Shown here: positions 43,587 to 52,836 of the stretch, in pieces
Position numbering within the stretch: position 1 is the first letter of the stretch
Layout: each line of letters opens with the position of its first letter
From: Leptolyngbya sp. FACHB-8
GTDB lineage: Bacteria; Cyanobacteriota; Cyanobacteriia; Elainellales; Elainellaceae
Direction: 5' to 3'
NCBI RefSeq assembly: GCF_014695575.1
Contig: NZ_JACJOO010000067.1
Location: forward strand, 124,001 to 188,000
DNA length: 64,000 nucleotides
Notes under the pieces: model-generated
Told to the model about the DNA's origin: nothing
The model's input: only the letters and a program-made list of their open reading frames with translations
The model's database searches: none
Made by a program: the position numbers and the translations under genes

Positions 43587-44288
43587 CTATGCCTGCCGCT
43601 TCTGTAAGACAGGGTTATCCGAAGGTAGGGCAATCAAGTTATCTGCATAGGAGCAGATCAGCCCGCGTTGACGGAGTTTGCCCATCAGGCGGGTAACAGT
43701 AACACGGGTGGAGCCGATCGCGCTACCAATCTGAGCATGAGTCAAAGTCCAGGGAAGATAATAGCCATCGTCAAAGGGCTCACCAAACTCTTCAATGAGC
43801 AGAGTAATAAACCCTAGCAACCGATCAATCGTCCGCCGCTGCCCTAGGGTGCTAAGCCAGAGCAGTTTGCGCTGGTGTTGATGACGGAAGGCGTCTAACA
43901 CTTCGCGACGAAAATGAGGCCAATGGTCTAGGTCGTGCCAGTACAGCCAGATGACTGAAGTTTGATCAACATGGGCGAAGGCTTGCAGGGTAAAGGGCGA
44001 TTGCACCACAATCTCAAAGGGTTGCCCAGCCCCAACAAAACCTAAAAATGCCTCCTCAGCCTCTAAAGGACGAGAAATGCGTGAATTACTGCTGGATGCA
44101 CTCACCTGAGCTTCACCCACCAAGCGAATCGATCCCCGTTCAACTAGATAAAGCAAGCCAGGACGAGCAGGGATTTTTTCGTCTTTCGTAAAAGACCGAC
44201 AACGATAATGCTCCTGAGCCCAATCGGTGATCCGTTGCCAGGTCAAGAAGGGTCTGGAGGAGTCTGATGGGGATGTGATGGGATACAT
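43587..44288 (-). CDS. Crp/Fnr family regulator, NtcA-like HTH
   Basis: 233 residues: an N-terminal cyclic-nucleotide-binding-like beta-barrel (about 25-135) and a C-terminal winged helix. The recognition segment LTHAQIGSAIGSTRVTVTRLMGKLRQRGL is very close to that of NtcA, the nitrogen regulator, so the DNA site may resemble GTA-N8-TAC. The sensory half is clearly different from NtcA (it lacks the usual KTIFFPGDPAE start), so this is a paralogue with another signal. Confidence 0.85.
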   Translation of the reverse strand: MYPITSPSDSSRPFLTWQRITDWAQEHYRCRSFTKDEKIPARPGLLYLVERGSIRLVGEAQVSASSSNSRISRPLEAEEAFLGFVGAGQPFEIVVQSPFTLQAFAHVDQTSVIWLYWHDLDHWPHFRREVLDAFRHQHQRKLLWLSTLGQRRTIDRLLGFITLLIEEFGEPFDDGYYLPWTLTHAQIGSAIGSTRVTVTRLMGKLRQRGLICSYADNLIALPSDNPVLQKRQA

Positions 44289-44778
44289 AGATACTCACTC
44301 GTCGGTATCAGTAGAAGTGCGCGATGGCGACTGCACTTTGAAAACAACACTCGTCAGCTGAAGCCGAATATGCAAGGAGCCACACTTACCCAAACTGACC
44401 ACAGTATATTCGCCTTTAATCTTAACTATAGTAAGGAAAATTACGGAGTCCAGATAAATTGCGACACATATGTCCTGTTCAGTTCATCAAAAATTAATAG
44501 TTGAATACTAGGCTTCTCTGTGTTTTCACAGAATCGAACTCAGGCTCAGGATGATTCCTGACGATATTTGTGGCAGCATTGACGCCAATTTACGTAAATT
44601 TCACAGATTGAATTCAATGTTTTATTAAGACTTTATGAAGAGTAAACACTCTTTAAAGTTTTTTTAATTTCGGATGCGGATGCTCAACACTTCAAGATTG
44701 GGCAATGGCAATGTTTTACGTTTGCCTGGAAAATTTTTTGACATGGACAAACTTTAAGTTATTGAGTACTAGCGCCCC
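44289..44778. other. AT-rich spacer, presumably divergent promoters
   Basis: About 490 bases between the Crp-family gene (minus) and the DALR gene (plus). No gene, no long palindrome. Both genes need a promoter here; I cannot pick boxes with confidence. Confidence 0.4.
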
Positions 44779-45705
44779 TTGCACTCCACGATTCGATTAC
44801 AAACTCTCCTAAACCAGCAGGTACACACCATTCTGGAAGAGACCTTGAAGCTATTGCCTCAGGAGTGGTGCGACTTATTCCCTTCCAGTAGTGCTAGCGC
44901 TTGGGAGAAAGTTATGGCTGATCTGGTGGCATCTAATGCGATCAGGCGTGTACGCCGAACAGAAGCCATCATTTATCAATGGGCGATCGCCCCTCAACTC
45001 AGTCCTCTACTCTCTATACCTAGCGCTACTATCGCTCAGAAGCTGGTAGACCTTCTTACACATGGCTCTAAACCACTTGTAAGAAGCGATCCCGGGTACA
45101 AGCTGCGAGCTGAAATTTGGGTAAATTGTCGCGTGACTGTCTATGCTCATCACTTGATTCAAATTGAGGTGAGCGATCGGGCTCTAGCAAGCTGGTTACA
45201 GCAAGTTATTGCGTTACCAGACCTAGAACTTACGCCCTCCGTCTTCCGTAGAGAAGACAGTGCAACCTCCAATCGACGGTCGCTGGAGGGTATATTTCCG
45301 CTGCAAGCCGCTCATGCCCGATGCTGTTCATTACTTCGTCTAGGGGAGCGGGAAGGGCTTATAAAGATCTACCCAGCAGACGAGAAGAGTTTGCCTCAGA
45401 GGATAGATTGGCCTAATCCCCTTTCCTGGCTTCAGGAAGAGGGCCAACTGAGACTGGTTCACCCCAGTGAGCGGTACTTACTTGTCTCTGGGGTTGAAGT
45501 TTTGGGCGATCGCACATTTTCCCCAAGTCAAATACATTTCAGCGAACGTTTTTTTGCATTTGACGCAGCTTGTCGCATTTTGGGCGAGATCAAAGCCCAC
45601 GCCCCTCAGTTGGCTCAGGCCCGTTTAGGGCTCATTCTTTTCAGTCGTCACTGTCTCGCGCAGAGTTTGGAGATCCAGGGAATAGAGCCTCTTTGTGAAC
45701 TCTGA
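44779..45705 (+). CDS. Stand-alone DALR anticodon-binding-domain protein (ArgRS-like)
   Basis: 308 residues, apparently from TTG at 44779; the exact start is uncertain. The stretch FPLQAAHARCCSLLRLGEREGL resembles the helical DALR anticodon-binding domain at the C-terminus of arginyl-tRNA synthetase (YVQYAHARICSIxRK pattern), and the end (LAQARLGLILFSRHCLAQSLEIQGIEPL) is similar to an ArgRS terminus. No HIGH or KMSKS catalytic motif is present, so it cannot charge tRNA. Possibly a tRNA-binding or regulatory protein; it is followed by a terminator at 45820. Confidence 0.7.
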   Translation: MHSTIRLQTLLNQQVHTILEETLKLLPQEWCDLFPSSSASAWEKVMADLVASNAIRRVRRTEAIIYQWAIAPQLSPLLSIPSATIAQKLVDLLTHGSKPLVRSDPGYKLRAEIWVNCRVTVYAHHLIQIEVSDRALASWLQQVIALPDLELTPSVFRREDSATSNRRSLEGIFPLQAAHARCCSLLRLGEREGLIKIYPADEKSLPQRIDWPNPLSWLQEEGQLRLVHPSERYLLVSGVEVLGDRTFSPSQIHFSERFFAFDAACRILGEIKAHAPQLAQARLGLILFSRHCLAQSLEIQGIEPLCEL

Positions 45706-45819
45706 AACCTGCATGACTAATGTGTACTATTGTCAGGTTCTGATGACTTTTTCAAATAAGAGCTGACAAATCCAATCATCGTCTGATAGAGTGGCGGATG
45801 TGTGAGGAGCGAACCAGCG

Positions 45820-45860
45820 AGAGCACCGAGACGAAACACGGTCAGTCGTCGGTGCTCTTT
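45820..45860 (+). terminator. Terminator of the DALR gene
   Basis: AGAGCACCGA and TCGGTGCTCT make a 10-bp stem with a 19-base loop, followed by TTCTGAC; about 115 bases after the stop. Confidence 0.55.
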
Positions 45861-45918
45861 CTGACATTTAAAGAGGTTACTTCCTCTAGAAGGCGAAAGA
45901 ACAGCTCCTTTAATATTT

Positions 45919-46080
45919 TTTCAATATGAAGATGGGCCTAATGCTTTACGTTCTGCTTAGACGGAACGTAAAGCATTAGGCCCATCTTCAGTAGACCTCG
46001 TGCGTGAATCGTTGTGTGGCTTCGCCACGCAACGATTCACACCCTCAAAACCGATTCATGCAGGAGGTCTACTATTGAAA
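45919..46080. repeat. Nested palindromes with TTTCAATA ends
   Basis: TTTCAATA (45919) and TATTGAAA (46073) are the outer ends. GTAGACCTCGTGCGTGAATCG (45991) is complementary to CGATTCATGCAGGAGGTCTAC (46052) and holds a small TTGTGTGGC-TTC-GCCACGCAA hairpin. Between the outer TTTCAATA and GTAGACC lies a separate 64-bp hairpin (45927-45990, TGAAGATGGGCCTAATGC...), as though inserted in the left arm. Confidence 0.75.
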
Positions 46081-46084
46081 CAGA

Positions 46085-46906
46085 TTAGGTTAATAGGAAT
46101 TTTTCAATAGCAACGGCGGCACCGCTCGCTTCTACACTGGGTGCAACCCACTGCGCCATTCTTTTAACAGCTTCGGGGGCATCTCCCATGGCGACGCCAA
46201 TCCCGGCATATTCCAGCATTTCCAGGTCATTCAGGTTATCACCGATGGTCATGACTTGATCCGCCTCTAATCCCAGCAATTCCTCCGCGATGTATCGTAC
46301 CGCCGTTCCCTTATTAACTTGGGGGTTCGTGGCCTCCAAAAAGATATCTACAGACTTGGTGAGGTAGATATCTGTTGGGGCATAGCGTTTTTTGAGCAGT
46401 TGCCAGAGTTGATCAATCAGATCGACATCCGAGCTTTGCACAAGAACTTTGGTGGGATCAACAGTGAGAAGCTGGCGCAGATCGCCAACTGCATGAGCTG
46501 CAACAGACGATCGCTCAACGTAGCGCTCCGTTTCCTCTAACATTTCGCGCACGTAAAGCTGGTCGTTGATATAGAAGTGGATAGAGAGGCGATCGCGCAA
46601 TTCTGGCTGCTCAAAAAAATCCAACAGCTCATGGGCATACTCACGGGAAAGCGTCCAGTGGCGATGGACTTCGTTTGTCTGTGGGTCTTGAATCCAGGCT
46701 CCCTGGTAAGCCATCAAGGGTAGGGTAGAAGCGATCGCCTGATGAAAGCGAAGCGCAGATTGATACATACGCCCAGTGGCGATCGCGACTTGTATACCCC
46801 GCTCTTGAGCGGCCTGGATAGCTTGTAAAACTTTCGCCTCAATTTGATTGGAATGCCCGACCACGGTGCCATCCAGATCCATGACCAATAGCCGAATATC
46901 TTTCAT
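46085..46906 (-). CDS. Cof-type HAD phosphatase
   Basis: 273 residues from MKDIRLLVMDLDGTVVGHS. Class IIB (Cof) HAD: motif I MDLDGTVV, motif II IATGR, Lys in NKGTAVRYI, motif IV TIGDNLNDLEMLEYAGIGVAMG. These enzymes dephosphorylate sugar phosphates, pyridoxal phosphate and FMN in vitro; no specific substrate is suggested by context. Confidence 0.92.
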   Translation of the reverse strand: MKDIRLLVMDLDGTVVGHSNQIEAKVLQAIQAAQERGIQVAIATGRMYQSALRFHQAIASTLPLMAYQGAWIQDPQTNEVHRHWTLSREYAHELLDFFEQPELRDRLSIHFYINDQLYVREMLEETERYVERSSVAAHAVGDLRQLLTVDPTKVLVQSSDVDLIDQLWQLLKKRYAPTDIYLTKSVDIFLEATNPQVNKGTAVRYIAEELLGLEADQVMTIGDNLNDLEMLEYAGIGVAMGDAPEAVKRMAQWVAPSVEASGAAVAIEKFLLT

Positions 46907-47019
46907 TATTTTGGGAACTAAAAAGTTGAATGAGAAGAATTGAATTGTTAGGTCATCCACGTTTCAATTTTCCATTCATGACTGTAGCCCGTTTTGAGAA
47001 GCCTACGTCAGCCTGGTCA

Positions 47020-47104
47020 TGTTTCAAACGTATGGATGGGGTGTGGTGAGGGAAATACTTCGCGCCCCATTCACCACACCCCATCCATACGTCTAGAACA
47101 CTAT
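47020..47104. repeat. Palindromic repeat, family C copy 3
   Basis: GTTTCAAACGTATGGATGGGG and CCCCATCCATACGTCTAGAACACTA with a partly unpaired centre GGGAAATACTTCGCGCCCC. Immediately followed by a family D repeat. Confidence 0.75.
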
Positions 47105-47113
47105 CTGTCAGCA

Positions 47114-47217
47114 CTACAGCGCTTTCAAACGCTTAAAATCTAGTTGCTTTTGTGAGAGCCGCACTCCGCGCGGTTCTCACAAAAGCAAGCGCGGCTGATT
47201 CAGGTACAAAGCGCTGT
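47114..47217. repeat. Palindromic repeat, family D copy 2 (with inner hairpin)
   Basis: Arms CTACAGCGCTTT and AAAGCGCTGT; at the centre a GTTGCTTTTGTGAGAGCCGC stem. Compare 23118 (centre absent) and 57996. Confidence 0.75.
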
Positions 47218-47355
47218 CATACGAACGATGGGTCTCCTGAAGTAGACTGCCTGCCCTTAAGCGAACCCATAAGGAACGGAAATTTCAGCTTTTATTAACA
47301 GGGTTTTCAAGCAACCCTTGTTAGGATTTTGCCGACTTCAAACAGAGGGACCGAC

Positions 47356-47739
47356 ATGAGTACGACGCAGGTGCTTGAATTCATGCACAAGACGGCGGCA
47401 GATATTACCCTGCAACATGAGCTAGAAGCATTGCTTGGAGTTGGCGATGGCAATATTAGCAGCGAAGCTGAATTAGATACGGCTGAAACCGAAGCCCTCC
47501 TTGGGGATCGTGCTCCTACTGTGACTGAATTTGCAGCTAAAAAGGGCTATCAGTTCTCTGTCGATGAATTAGTAATCGTCGTTAGTGCGTTTCAGCGACA
47601 TCATTCTGGCGAACTATCTGATGAGGCTTTTGCCCAGTTAGTAGGCAGCGCCTCAGCTCAATCGGTCAATTCTTCAGCACTGCGGCGACTGACCCAATTT
47701 CTCAGCAAAACCTATTTGGGAATCGATCTGAAGAGTTAG
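47356..47739 (+). CDS. Nif11-like domain protein
   Basis: 127 residues from MSTTQVLEFMHKTAAD. The pattern VLEFMHKTAADITLQHELEALLG, then EFAAKKGYQFSVDELV and ELSDEAFAQLVG, is that of Nif11/Nif11-like leader proteins. Classical Nif11-derived precursors end in a Gly-Gly site plus Cys-rich core; here VG-SASAQSVNSS carries no cysteine, and no modifying enzyme or peptidase-transporter is nearby, so it is probably an orphan or a non-peptide member. Confidence 0.75.
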   Translation: MSTTQVLEFMHKTAADITLQHELEALLGVGDGNISSEAELDTAETEALLGDRAPTVTEFAAKKGYQFSVDELVIVVSAFQRHHSGELSDEAFAQLVGSASAQSVNSSALRRLTQFLSKTYLGIDLKS

Positions 47740-47841
47740 GTGTCAAAACCCATCAAAAAGTTAAGCCAGAGCTAAAACCCTTGGCCTAGACAGTTTTGTT
47801 CTACAGCCTTACGCAATCTATGGCCTTTATTGCGTTAGTTG

Positions 47842-47963
47842 TCCCCAATTCAGGATAGGCTGACGTGCTCATTTTGGCATGCGCAAAGCGCACGCTAAAA
47901 TGAGTGTTTTCGAGTGCCGCGCGTTGCTCAGCACTCGAAAACGCCCTTAACTCGAACTCATGC
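47842..47963. mobile_element. Double-hairpin MITE, family A copy 3 (decayed)
   Basis: Aligns over 122 positions with the reverse complement of copy 1: TTCAGGATAGGCTGACGTGCTC, stem TTTTGGCATGCGC, stem GAGTGCCGCGC, end CTTAACTCGAACTCA. Substitutions break pairs (for example CTCAGCACTCG), and no target duplication remains. Opposite orientation to copies 1 and 2. Confidence 0.8.
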
Positions 47964-48020
47964 CCTAACTAAGTTTTTGAAGGGGGCTACAACCGATCGC
48001 CCCCTCAAAGCGCAGTTACC

Positions 48021-49142
48021 TTAGGTGTCAGAGGAATCGTAACGGCCTTCAGGCAAAAGCAGCATGGCATCTCCAAAGGAGTAAAAACGGTATTCCTGAG
48101 CGATCGCCTCCTCGTATAAGTTAAGCAACCGCTTGCGCCCCACAAAAGCACTGACGAGCATCATCAAGCTGGATTGGGGCAAGTGGAAATTGGTAATTAA
48201 ACCGTCGACGACCTGCCACTGATAGCCAGGGTAAATATACAACTCAGTCTTTCCCTGAAAGGGCTTAAGGCCACCATCCTGAGCCGCCCCTTCTAGCGAT
48301 CGGATTACGGTAGTGCCCACGGCAATGACCCGCCCACCTCGGGCTTTCGTCTCCTGAATTTTTTCGACCACCTCGGGCGAGATCTCCAACCACTCACCAT
48401 GCATCCGGTGGGTCGTAATATCGTCGACCTCGACCGGCCGAAACGTTCCGACTCCCACATGCAAGGTAATGAAGGTCTGTTCAATGCCCTGAGATTTCAA
48501 GTTTTCCAGGAGCTCGGGGGTAAAGTGTAGTCCGGCAGTAGGAGCGGCTGCCGAACCTGGCTCATTTGCGTACACCGTCTGGTACTGGTCAGGGGCAGCC
48601 TCGCTACCCGTGATGTAGGGGGGAAGGGGGACAACCCCTATCTCATCCAGCACCGAGAGCAAGGATTGCCCCGCTGGTGGCTCAAACTGGATAATTCGCC
48701 CCGATGTAGCGGGGTCAACCGCTAATACCGTGGCCTCTAGTTTGGGGGGCTTATCGTGCTCTTCGTCGACGGGAGTGCGATCGCCAAAAAAGTGAATGCG
48801 GGCACCGGGCTTTAACCGCCGTCCTGGCCGGACCAGGCACAGCCAGCAATTTCGCTCTTTTTCTTCGAGCAACAACAGTTCAACTTTCCCGCCGCCCACT
48901 TTCCGGCCGTAGAGCCGGGCTGGAAGCACACGGGTATCGTTCATCACTAACAGGTCACCAGGCCGTAGCAGGTGCGGCAGTTCACGGAAAATATGATGCT
49001 GATATTCAGTTTTGGAAGTAACTACGAGCAGCCGAGAGCTATCCCGGGGGACAGCAGGGTTTTGCGCAATGCGCTCTGGAGGCAGGTGATATTGATATGC
49101 CGCCAGTTTCAAGTCGTCATCATCAGGGGGTTGAGCAAACAT
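48021..49142 (-). CDS. queA: tRNA preQ1 ribosyltransferase-isomerase QueA
   Basis: 373 residues from MFAQPPDDDDLKLAAYQYHL; an ATG four codons up is possible. It transfers ribose from SAM to preQ1-tRNA in queuosine synthesis. Conserved LPPERIAQNPAVPRDSSRLLVV, DLLVMNDTRVLPARLYG, SAAAPTAGLHFTPELL, THRMHGEWLEI and FHLPQSSLMMLVSAF are all present. Confidence 0.96.
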   Translation of the reverse strand: MFAQPPDDDDLKLAAYQYHLPPERIAQNPAVPRDSSRLLVVTSKTEYQHHIFRELPHLLRPGDLLVMNDTRVLPARLYGRKVGGGKVELLLLEEKERNCWLCLVRPGRRLKPGARIHFFGDRTPVDEEHDKPPKLEATVLAVDPATSGRIIQFEPPAGQSLLSVLDEIGVVPLPPYITGSEAAPDQYQTVYANEPGSAAAPTAGLHFTPELLENLKSQGIEQTFITLHVGVGTFRPVEVDDITTHRMHGEWLEISPEVVEKIQETKARGGRVIAVGTTVIRSLEGAAQDGGLKPFQGKTELYIYPGYQWQVVDGLITNFHLPQSSLMMLVSAFVGRKRLLNLYEEAIAQEYRFYSFGDAMLLLPEGRYDSSDT

Positions 49143-49186
49143 CAGAACACACACACAGAGACTTAAAGCCAGATTAAGGGAAATCC

Positions 49187-49214
49187 ATCAAGTAAAAATA
49201 TTTTTTACTTGATG
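49187..49214 (-). terminator. Hairpin TTACTTGATGG / CCATCAAGTAA
   Basis: CCATCAAGTAAAAA and TTTTTTACTTGATGG form an 11-13 bp stem just upstream of queA, between the divergent queA and 49344 genes. Palindromic; could be a terminator remnant or regulatory site. Confidence 0.4.
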
Positions 49215-49343
49215 GAGAACATTCTCGCAGATTGGGTGAAATCCCCTATAACAAGTGACGTGTTTCCCCTCACCATAATTGCCTTGATTATTAAGAAAAT
49301 AGAAAAGTAGAGCACAGTATTGGCCTGGGAGCGATCGGGAAGT

Positions 49344-49733
49344 ATGGAATTCGTCTATTACCTCACTAACGCCAGTTTGACCCTGCGAGTGGTAGAGTAC
49401 CTCCACCAGGCCTTCTGGCTACAGACCCGGTTTTTGACTGTAATCCACCAGATTAACGGTTGGGTCATCAAAATAAAACTCGAAGAATTACTGGATCCTG
49501 AGCAGGAGGGTGATTTCCGAGCCTTCTTGAATGAGCTGGGCAATGCCTATGAGCCAGAAAATCGCGTTCGGATGACGTTTTGGGGTTTGGAGATGGGACA
49601 ATCCCCGATTGAAGTCATGCGGCGTTATCAGGTAGCTGTCGTATCCCACGGCAAACCCAACCGCCAGGAAATTGAAGAATTTCGTAAGCAGTTCGTAACA
49701 GGGTTAGGATATTGTCCTGAAACATTAACCTAA
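49344..49733 (+). CDS. Conserved-type hypothetical protein
   Basis: 129 residues from MEFVYYLTNASLTLRVVEYLH; the longer start at 49320 is less likely. Well-conserved-looking globular sequence with NELGNAYEPENRVRMTFWGLEMGQSP and a C-terminal helix ending in FVTGLGYCPETLT. No known motif. Ends before a bidirectional terminator region. Confidence 0.7.
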   Translation: MEFVYYLTNASLTLRVVEYLHQAFWLQTRFLTVIHQINGWVIKIKLEELLDPEQEGDFRAFLNELGNAYEPENRVRMTFWGLEMGQSPIEVMRRYQVAVVSHGKPNRQEIEEFRKQFVTGLGYCPETLT

Positions 49734-49831
49734 GCCGCCATTTCTCCCTCCATTCTTCAGGCCTACGTTACGGAGAAACCACACCACATTTGTTTCTTCT
49801 CAGAAAATAGCAACTCAAGAATTCCACAGCA

Positions 49832-50038
49832 ACACCGCTTATCCATTGGATAAGCGGTGTTGCTTGTCAATTAACGGCGATCGCAGGGGAAGCACAACAC
49901 CTCAGCGTATTTTCTAGATAGCGCTACGCGTTGAGAACCAGATAGCGTGTTTTTCAAAAACACACTGTCCTAAACAGACCGCGTCAAGCCACAGCAAAAG
50001 GAGAGGGTGGGCATTAAGCGCCCACCCTCTCCTTTTGC
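49832..50038. terminator. Convergent terminator region with two strong stems
   Basis: CAACACCGCTTATCC and GGATAAGCGGTGTTG (49832-49864) and GCAAAAGGAGAGGGTGGGC and GCCCACCCTCTCCTTTTGC (49994-50038). The second has A and T runs on both sides and lies 30 bases from the ycf54 stop, so it fits bidirectional termination of the convergent genes. Confidence 0.8.
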
Positions 50039-50067
50039 CGTTGCCTAAATGGCTATCGCAAACACAA

Positions 50068-50394
50068 TTACACCGCTGCCAGGGATGCTAATGGATCAGG
50101 AATCGTAGAACTGGGGGCTTCAAACTCCCCGGTTAGTACATATTCCAGCCGTAACCGTAGCCAGGTGATGAACTGAGAATTCGTTGAAACAATGGCCACA
50201 CTGGGCTGAGGGCATTTGGCCTTAGCTGCCGCAAACTCAGGAGTTTCTAGGAAGGCTGGTTGGCGCACGAGCCAAAAGTCAATGGCTTTTCCCTTTTCTT
50301 GATAATCACGATGGCGTTCCTTAAGTACCTCATCGAGAGGTTCTTCCTCTAGAAGAAATTTCTCGCTTGCGAGAAGGTAATAGTAGGTTGTCAT
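50068..50394 (-). CDS. ycf54: Ycf54 (Mg-protoporphyrin ester cyclase complex)
   Basis: 108 residues with the family start [20 protein letters not shown] and [15 protein letters not shown], ending [14 protein letters not shown]. Ycf54 stabilises the oxidative cyclase (AcsF) that forms ring E of chlorophyll. It overlaps pdxJ by four bases (ATGA), so the two are co-expressed. Confidence 0.95.
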   Translation of the reverse strand: MTTYYYLLASEKFLLEEEPLDEVLKERHRDYQEKGKAIDFWLVRQPAFLETPEFAAAKAKCPQPSVAIVSTNSQFITWLRLRLEYVLTGEFEAPSSTIPDPLASLAAV

Positions 50395-51113
50395 ACAGCT
50401 CCTTGAATCGCTTGTTTCATTTCACGTACAGCCCTCTCCAGCCCCACCAGCACCGCTCGACTAATGATGGAATGACCGATATTTAGTTCTTCCATCCCCT
50501 CTAGAGCCGCGACCGGGGCGACATTCCAATAGGTCAGCCCATGACCTGCATTCACCCGTAGACCGTTGGCGATCGCCCGCTGGCAACCCCGGCTCAACAC
50601 GGCCAGTTCATGAGCATGGCTCACTTCGTTCTGGGCTTCGGCGTAGGTTCCCGTATGGAGTTCCACAAATTGGGCTCCAACGGCAGCGGAGGCCTGAATT
50701 TGAACCTCTTCGGGATCAATGAACAGGCTTACGGGAATCCCCGCTCCCTGTAATTGCTCCACGACAAAGCCAATACGAGCTTTCTGCCCAGCCACATCTA
50801 AGCCGCCCTCAGTGGTCACTTCCTCGCGCCGTTCTGGCACCAAGGTGACATAGTCAGGGCGAATGTCGAGGGCGATCGCCACCATTTCCTCGGTTGCAGC
50901 CATCTCCAGGTTCAGGTGGGTGCGTACAGTCTGTCGCAGAATGCGCACATCCCGTTCCTGGATGTGACGGCGATCCTCCCGCAGGTGAACGGTGATGCCA
51001 TCGGCCCCGGCCAGTTCTGCCAGAACTGCGGCGGCCACTGGGTCAGGTTCCACCGTACGGCGGGCCTGACGAATGGTTGCCACATGGTCGATATTGACAC
51101 CCAGAGTAGGCAA
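50391..51113 (-). CDS. pdxJ: Pyridoxine 5'-phosphate synthase
   Basis: 240 residues. [16 protein letters not shown] start, [22 protein letters not shown] and [14 protein letters not shown] are characteristic. It condenses 1-deoxy-xylulose phosphate with 3-amino-2-oxopropyl phosphate. Operon with ycf54. Confidence 0.96.
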   Translation of the reverse strand: MPTLGVNIDHVATIRQARRTVEPDPVAAAVLAELAGADGITVHLREDRRHIQERDVRILRQTVRTHLNLEMAATEEMVAIALDIRPDYVTLVPERREEVTTEGGLDVAGQKARIGFVVEQLQGAGIPVSLFIDPEEVQIQASAAVGAQFVELHTGTYAEAQNEVSHAHELAVLSRGCQRAIANGLRVNAGHGLTYWNVAPVAALEGMEELNIGHSIISRAVLVGLERAVREMKQAIQGAV

Positions 51114-51240
51114 AGTGGTCTCTCCCCTTTAAAGACATTCTCTATGATGCCATTGCAGTGGAAGCAATGGATCCGCTTGAAAAAGCTGGGTTTAAACTCG
51201 GGTGGCGATTTATCGCGATCGCGACTCCTATCAGGACACA

Positions 51241-51269
51241 AGAGAGTAGGCACAGCGCGTCTACTCTCT
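51241..51269. terminator. Hairpin after fni
   Basis: AGAGAGTAG and CTACTCTCT separated by GCACAGCGCGT, 24 bases past the stop of fni and about 130 bases before pdxJ (all minus strand). Confidence 0.55.
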
Positions 51270-51292
51270 CCATGGGTCTTGAAGGACAAGCT

Positions 51293-52408
51293 CTAGATGC
51301 GCTGGAGAACCCCAGGTTGCTGCAAGTCTGCCAGAGTTCCACTACCTGTACACAACAGCGTTGTTTTCAATTCTGCAATGAGAGCTTCCATCAGTTCATG
51401 GAGGGCAGTTTCCGAGGTCGCAGCGGCTTGCAAGAAGGGAAGGGCCAGGCCTCCCAGAGTTGCTCCGAGGGCGATCGCCTTCGCCACATCTAAACCATCT
51501 CGCAACCCACCCGAAGCAATGAGCGGCACATGGGGGGCAACCGTTCGAATTTCCGTTAAGCATTCGGCAGTTGGTAGCCCCCAATCACCAAAGGTATTTC
51601 CCAGGCGGCGCTGAAGCGGATCTTTCGCGCGCTCCCCTTCAACTTTTGCCCAGGAGGTGCCTCCAGCTCCAGCGACATCAATCGCGCTGATCCCGGCATC
51701 CAACAATTTCTCAGCCAAAGAGCCCGATATACCATTGCCCACTTCCTTCGCAATAACGGGAACAGGAAGCTGCTTACAAAGGGTTTTAATTTGGCTCAAT
51801 AGCCCCCGGAAGTTGCGATCGCCCCCGGTTTGTACCGCCTCCTGCAGGGGGTTCAGGTGCAGAATCAGAGCATCCGCTTCTAACCAGTCCACGATCCGCT
51901 GGCATGACTCGATAGTGCAGCCGTAGTTCAGTTGAACGGCTCCTAAATTGGCAAAGAGGGGGATGTCGGGGGCAATAGCCCGCACCGCAAAGGTCGGACG
52001 GACTTCAGGATTTTCCAGGGCAACCCGTTGGGAACCGACACCCATTGCAATGCGGTACTGTTGGGCGATCGCGGCCAGACGTTGGTTGATCAGGCGCGCT
52101 TGCTCCGTACCCCCAGTCATAGACGAGATCAGGAGGGGAGCCTTGAGTGACTTGCCCAGAAAGGAGGTGGAGATATTGAGCTCATGCCAATCCAGTTCGG
52201 GTAGAGCGCAATGGCGAAAGCGGTAGTTTTCTAAGCCACTGGTCGTTTGCCGAAACTGCACATTGTCTTCCAGGCAGACACGAATGTGATCGGCTTTGCG
52301 GCTTTGGGTTTCAGTAACGGCTTCCGAGTCCACGGGCAAATTGGCAAACCCCTCCGGGGAAATCAGGGGAGGGAGCGCCTCAACGTTTAACTTCACGGTG
52401 TCAGACAC
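51293..52408 (-). CDS. fni: Type 2 isopentenyl-diphosphate delta-isomerase
   Basis: 371 residues, FMN-dependent TIM barrel interconverting IPP and DMAPP. Seen: [74 protein letters not shown], and [21 protein letters not shown]. Isoprenoid partner to ispE in the window; the FMN phosphate site GGLRDG is intact. Confidence 0.96.
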   Translation of the reverse strand: MSDTVKLNVEALPPLISPEGFANLPVDSEAVTETQSRKADHIRVCLEDNVQFRQTTSGLENYRFRHCALPELDWHELNISTSFLGKSLKAPLLISSMTGGTEQARLINQRLAAIAQQYRIAMGVGSQRVALENPEVRPTFAVRAIAPDIPLFANLGAVQLNYGCTIESCQRIVDWLEADALILHLNPLQEAVQTGGDRNFRGLLSQIKTLCKQLPVPVIAKEVGNGISGSLAEKLLDAGISAIDVAGAGGTSWAKVEGERAKDPLQRRLGNTFGDWGLPTAECLTEIRTVAPHVPLIASGGLRDGLDVAKAIALGATLGGLALPFLQAAATSETALHELMEALIAELKTTLLCTGSGTLADLQQPGVLQRI

Positions 52409-52550
52409 AGCTATAAGTGGCTTACATCAAGGGTTTATACGATTATGCTTTGTCAGTCTCCCACGGCATAGATACCCAAACTAATTGCGGCAACATTGCG
52501 ACACACTTCTGAGGTGCAGCCCTGACACTGCACACTGAGGAGATTTCTGC

Positions 52551-52764
52551 ATCAGAATTTGCCCGTCGCCAGTAATTTTCATTATGAGCTTCAAAGCCGA
52601 GAGTTCGTGCCCTACGGGCACGAACTCTCGGCTTTGAAGCCCAAAAACCGCTCGCCTCAGGCGAGCGGTTTTCGGGCTGGATTCCAAAATGAGCATTGCT
52701 GGCCCGTCGTGTGAAACTTTATCCGCTTTGTAAGCAAAGTCCCACACGACGGGCAAATTCTGAT
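52551..52764. repeat. Palindrome interrupted by a family B element
   Basis: The intact right arm (52743-52764) is complementary to ATCAGAATTTGCCCGTCG GTGTG; the left arm reads ATCAGAATTTGCCCGTCGC and is then cut by the insertion, resuming GCCCGTCGTGTG afterwards. The original repeat would have been about 73 bp. Confidence 0.88.
52570..52701. mobile_element. Double-hairpin MITE, family B copy 3 (inverted)
   Basis: 132 bp, ends CAGTAATTTTC and GAGCATTGCTG. Hairpins GCTTCAAAGCCGAGAGTTCG (with ACGAACTCTCGGCTTTGAAGC) and AAAACCGCTCGC (with GCGAGCGGTTTT), in the opposite order to copy 1. Target duplication GCCCGTCGC / GCCCGTCGT (8 of 9). Inserted in another palindrome. Confidence 0.93.
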
Positions 52765-52836
52765 CATTGCATCCTGTGAAGGGCCGTTGGTGCTGGGAAA
52801 GAGGTGGGTACGCTAAGGCTGAATCGCTGAGCGGTA

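Noticed and set aside
47740-47841. Nif11 core peptide continuation
   Set aside because: The frame ends cleanly at 47739 and no Gly-Gly plus Cys-rich extension appears in any frame.
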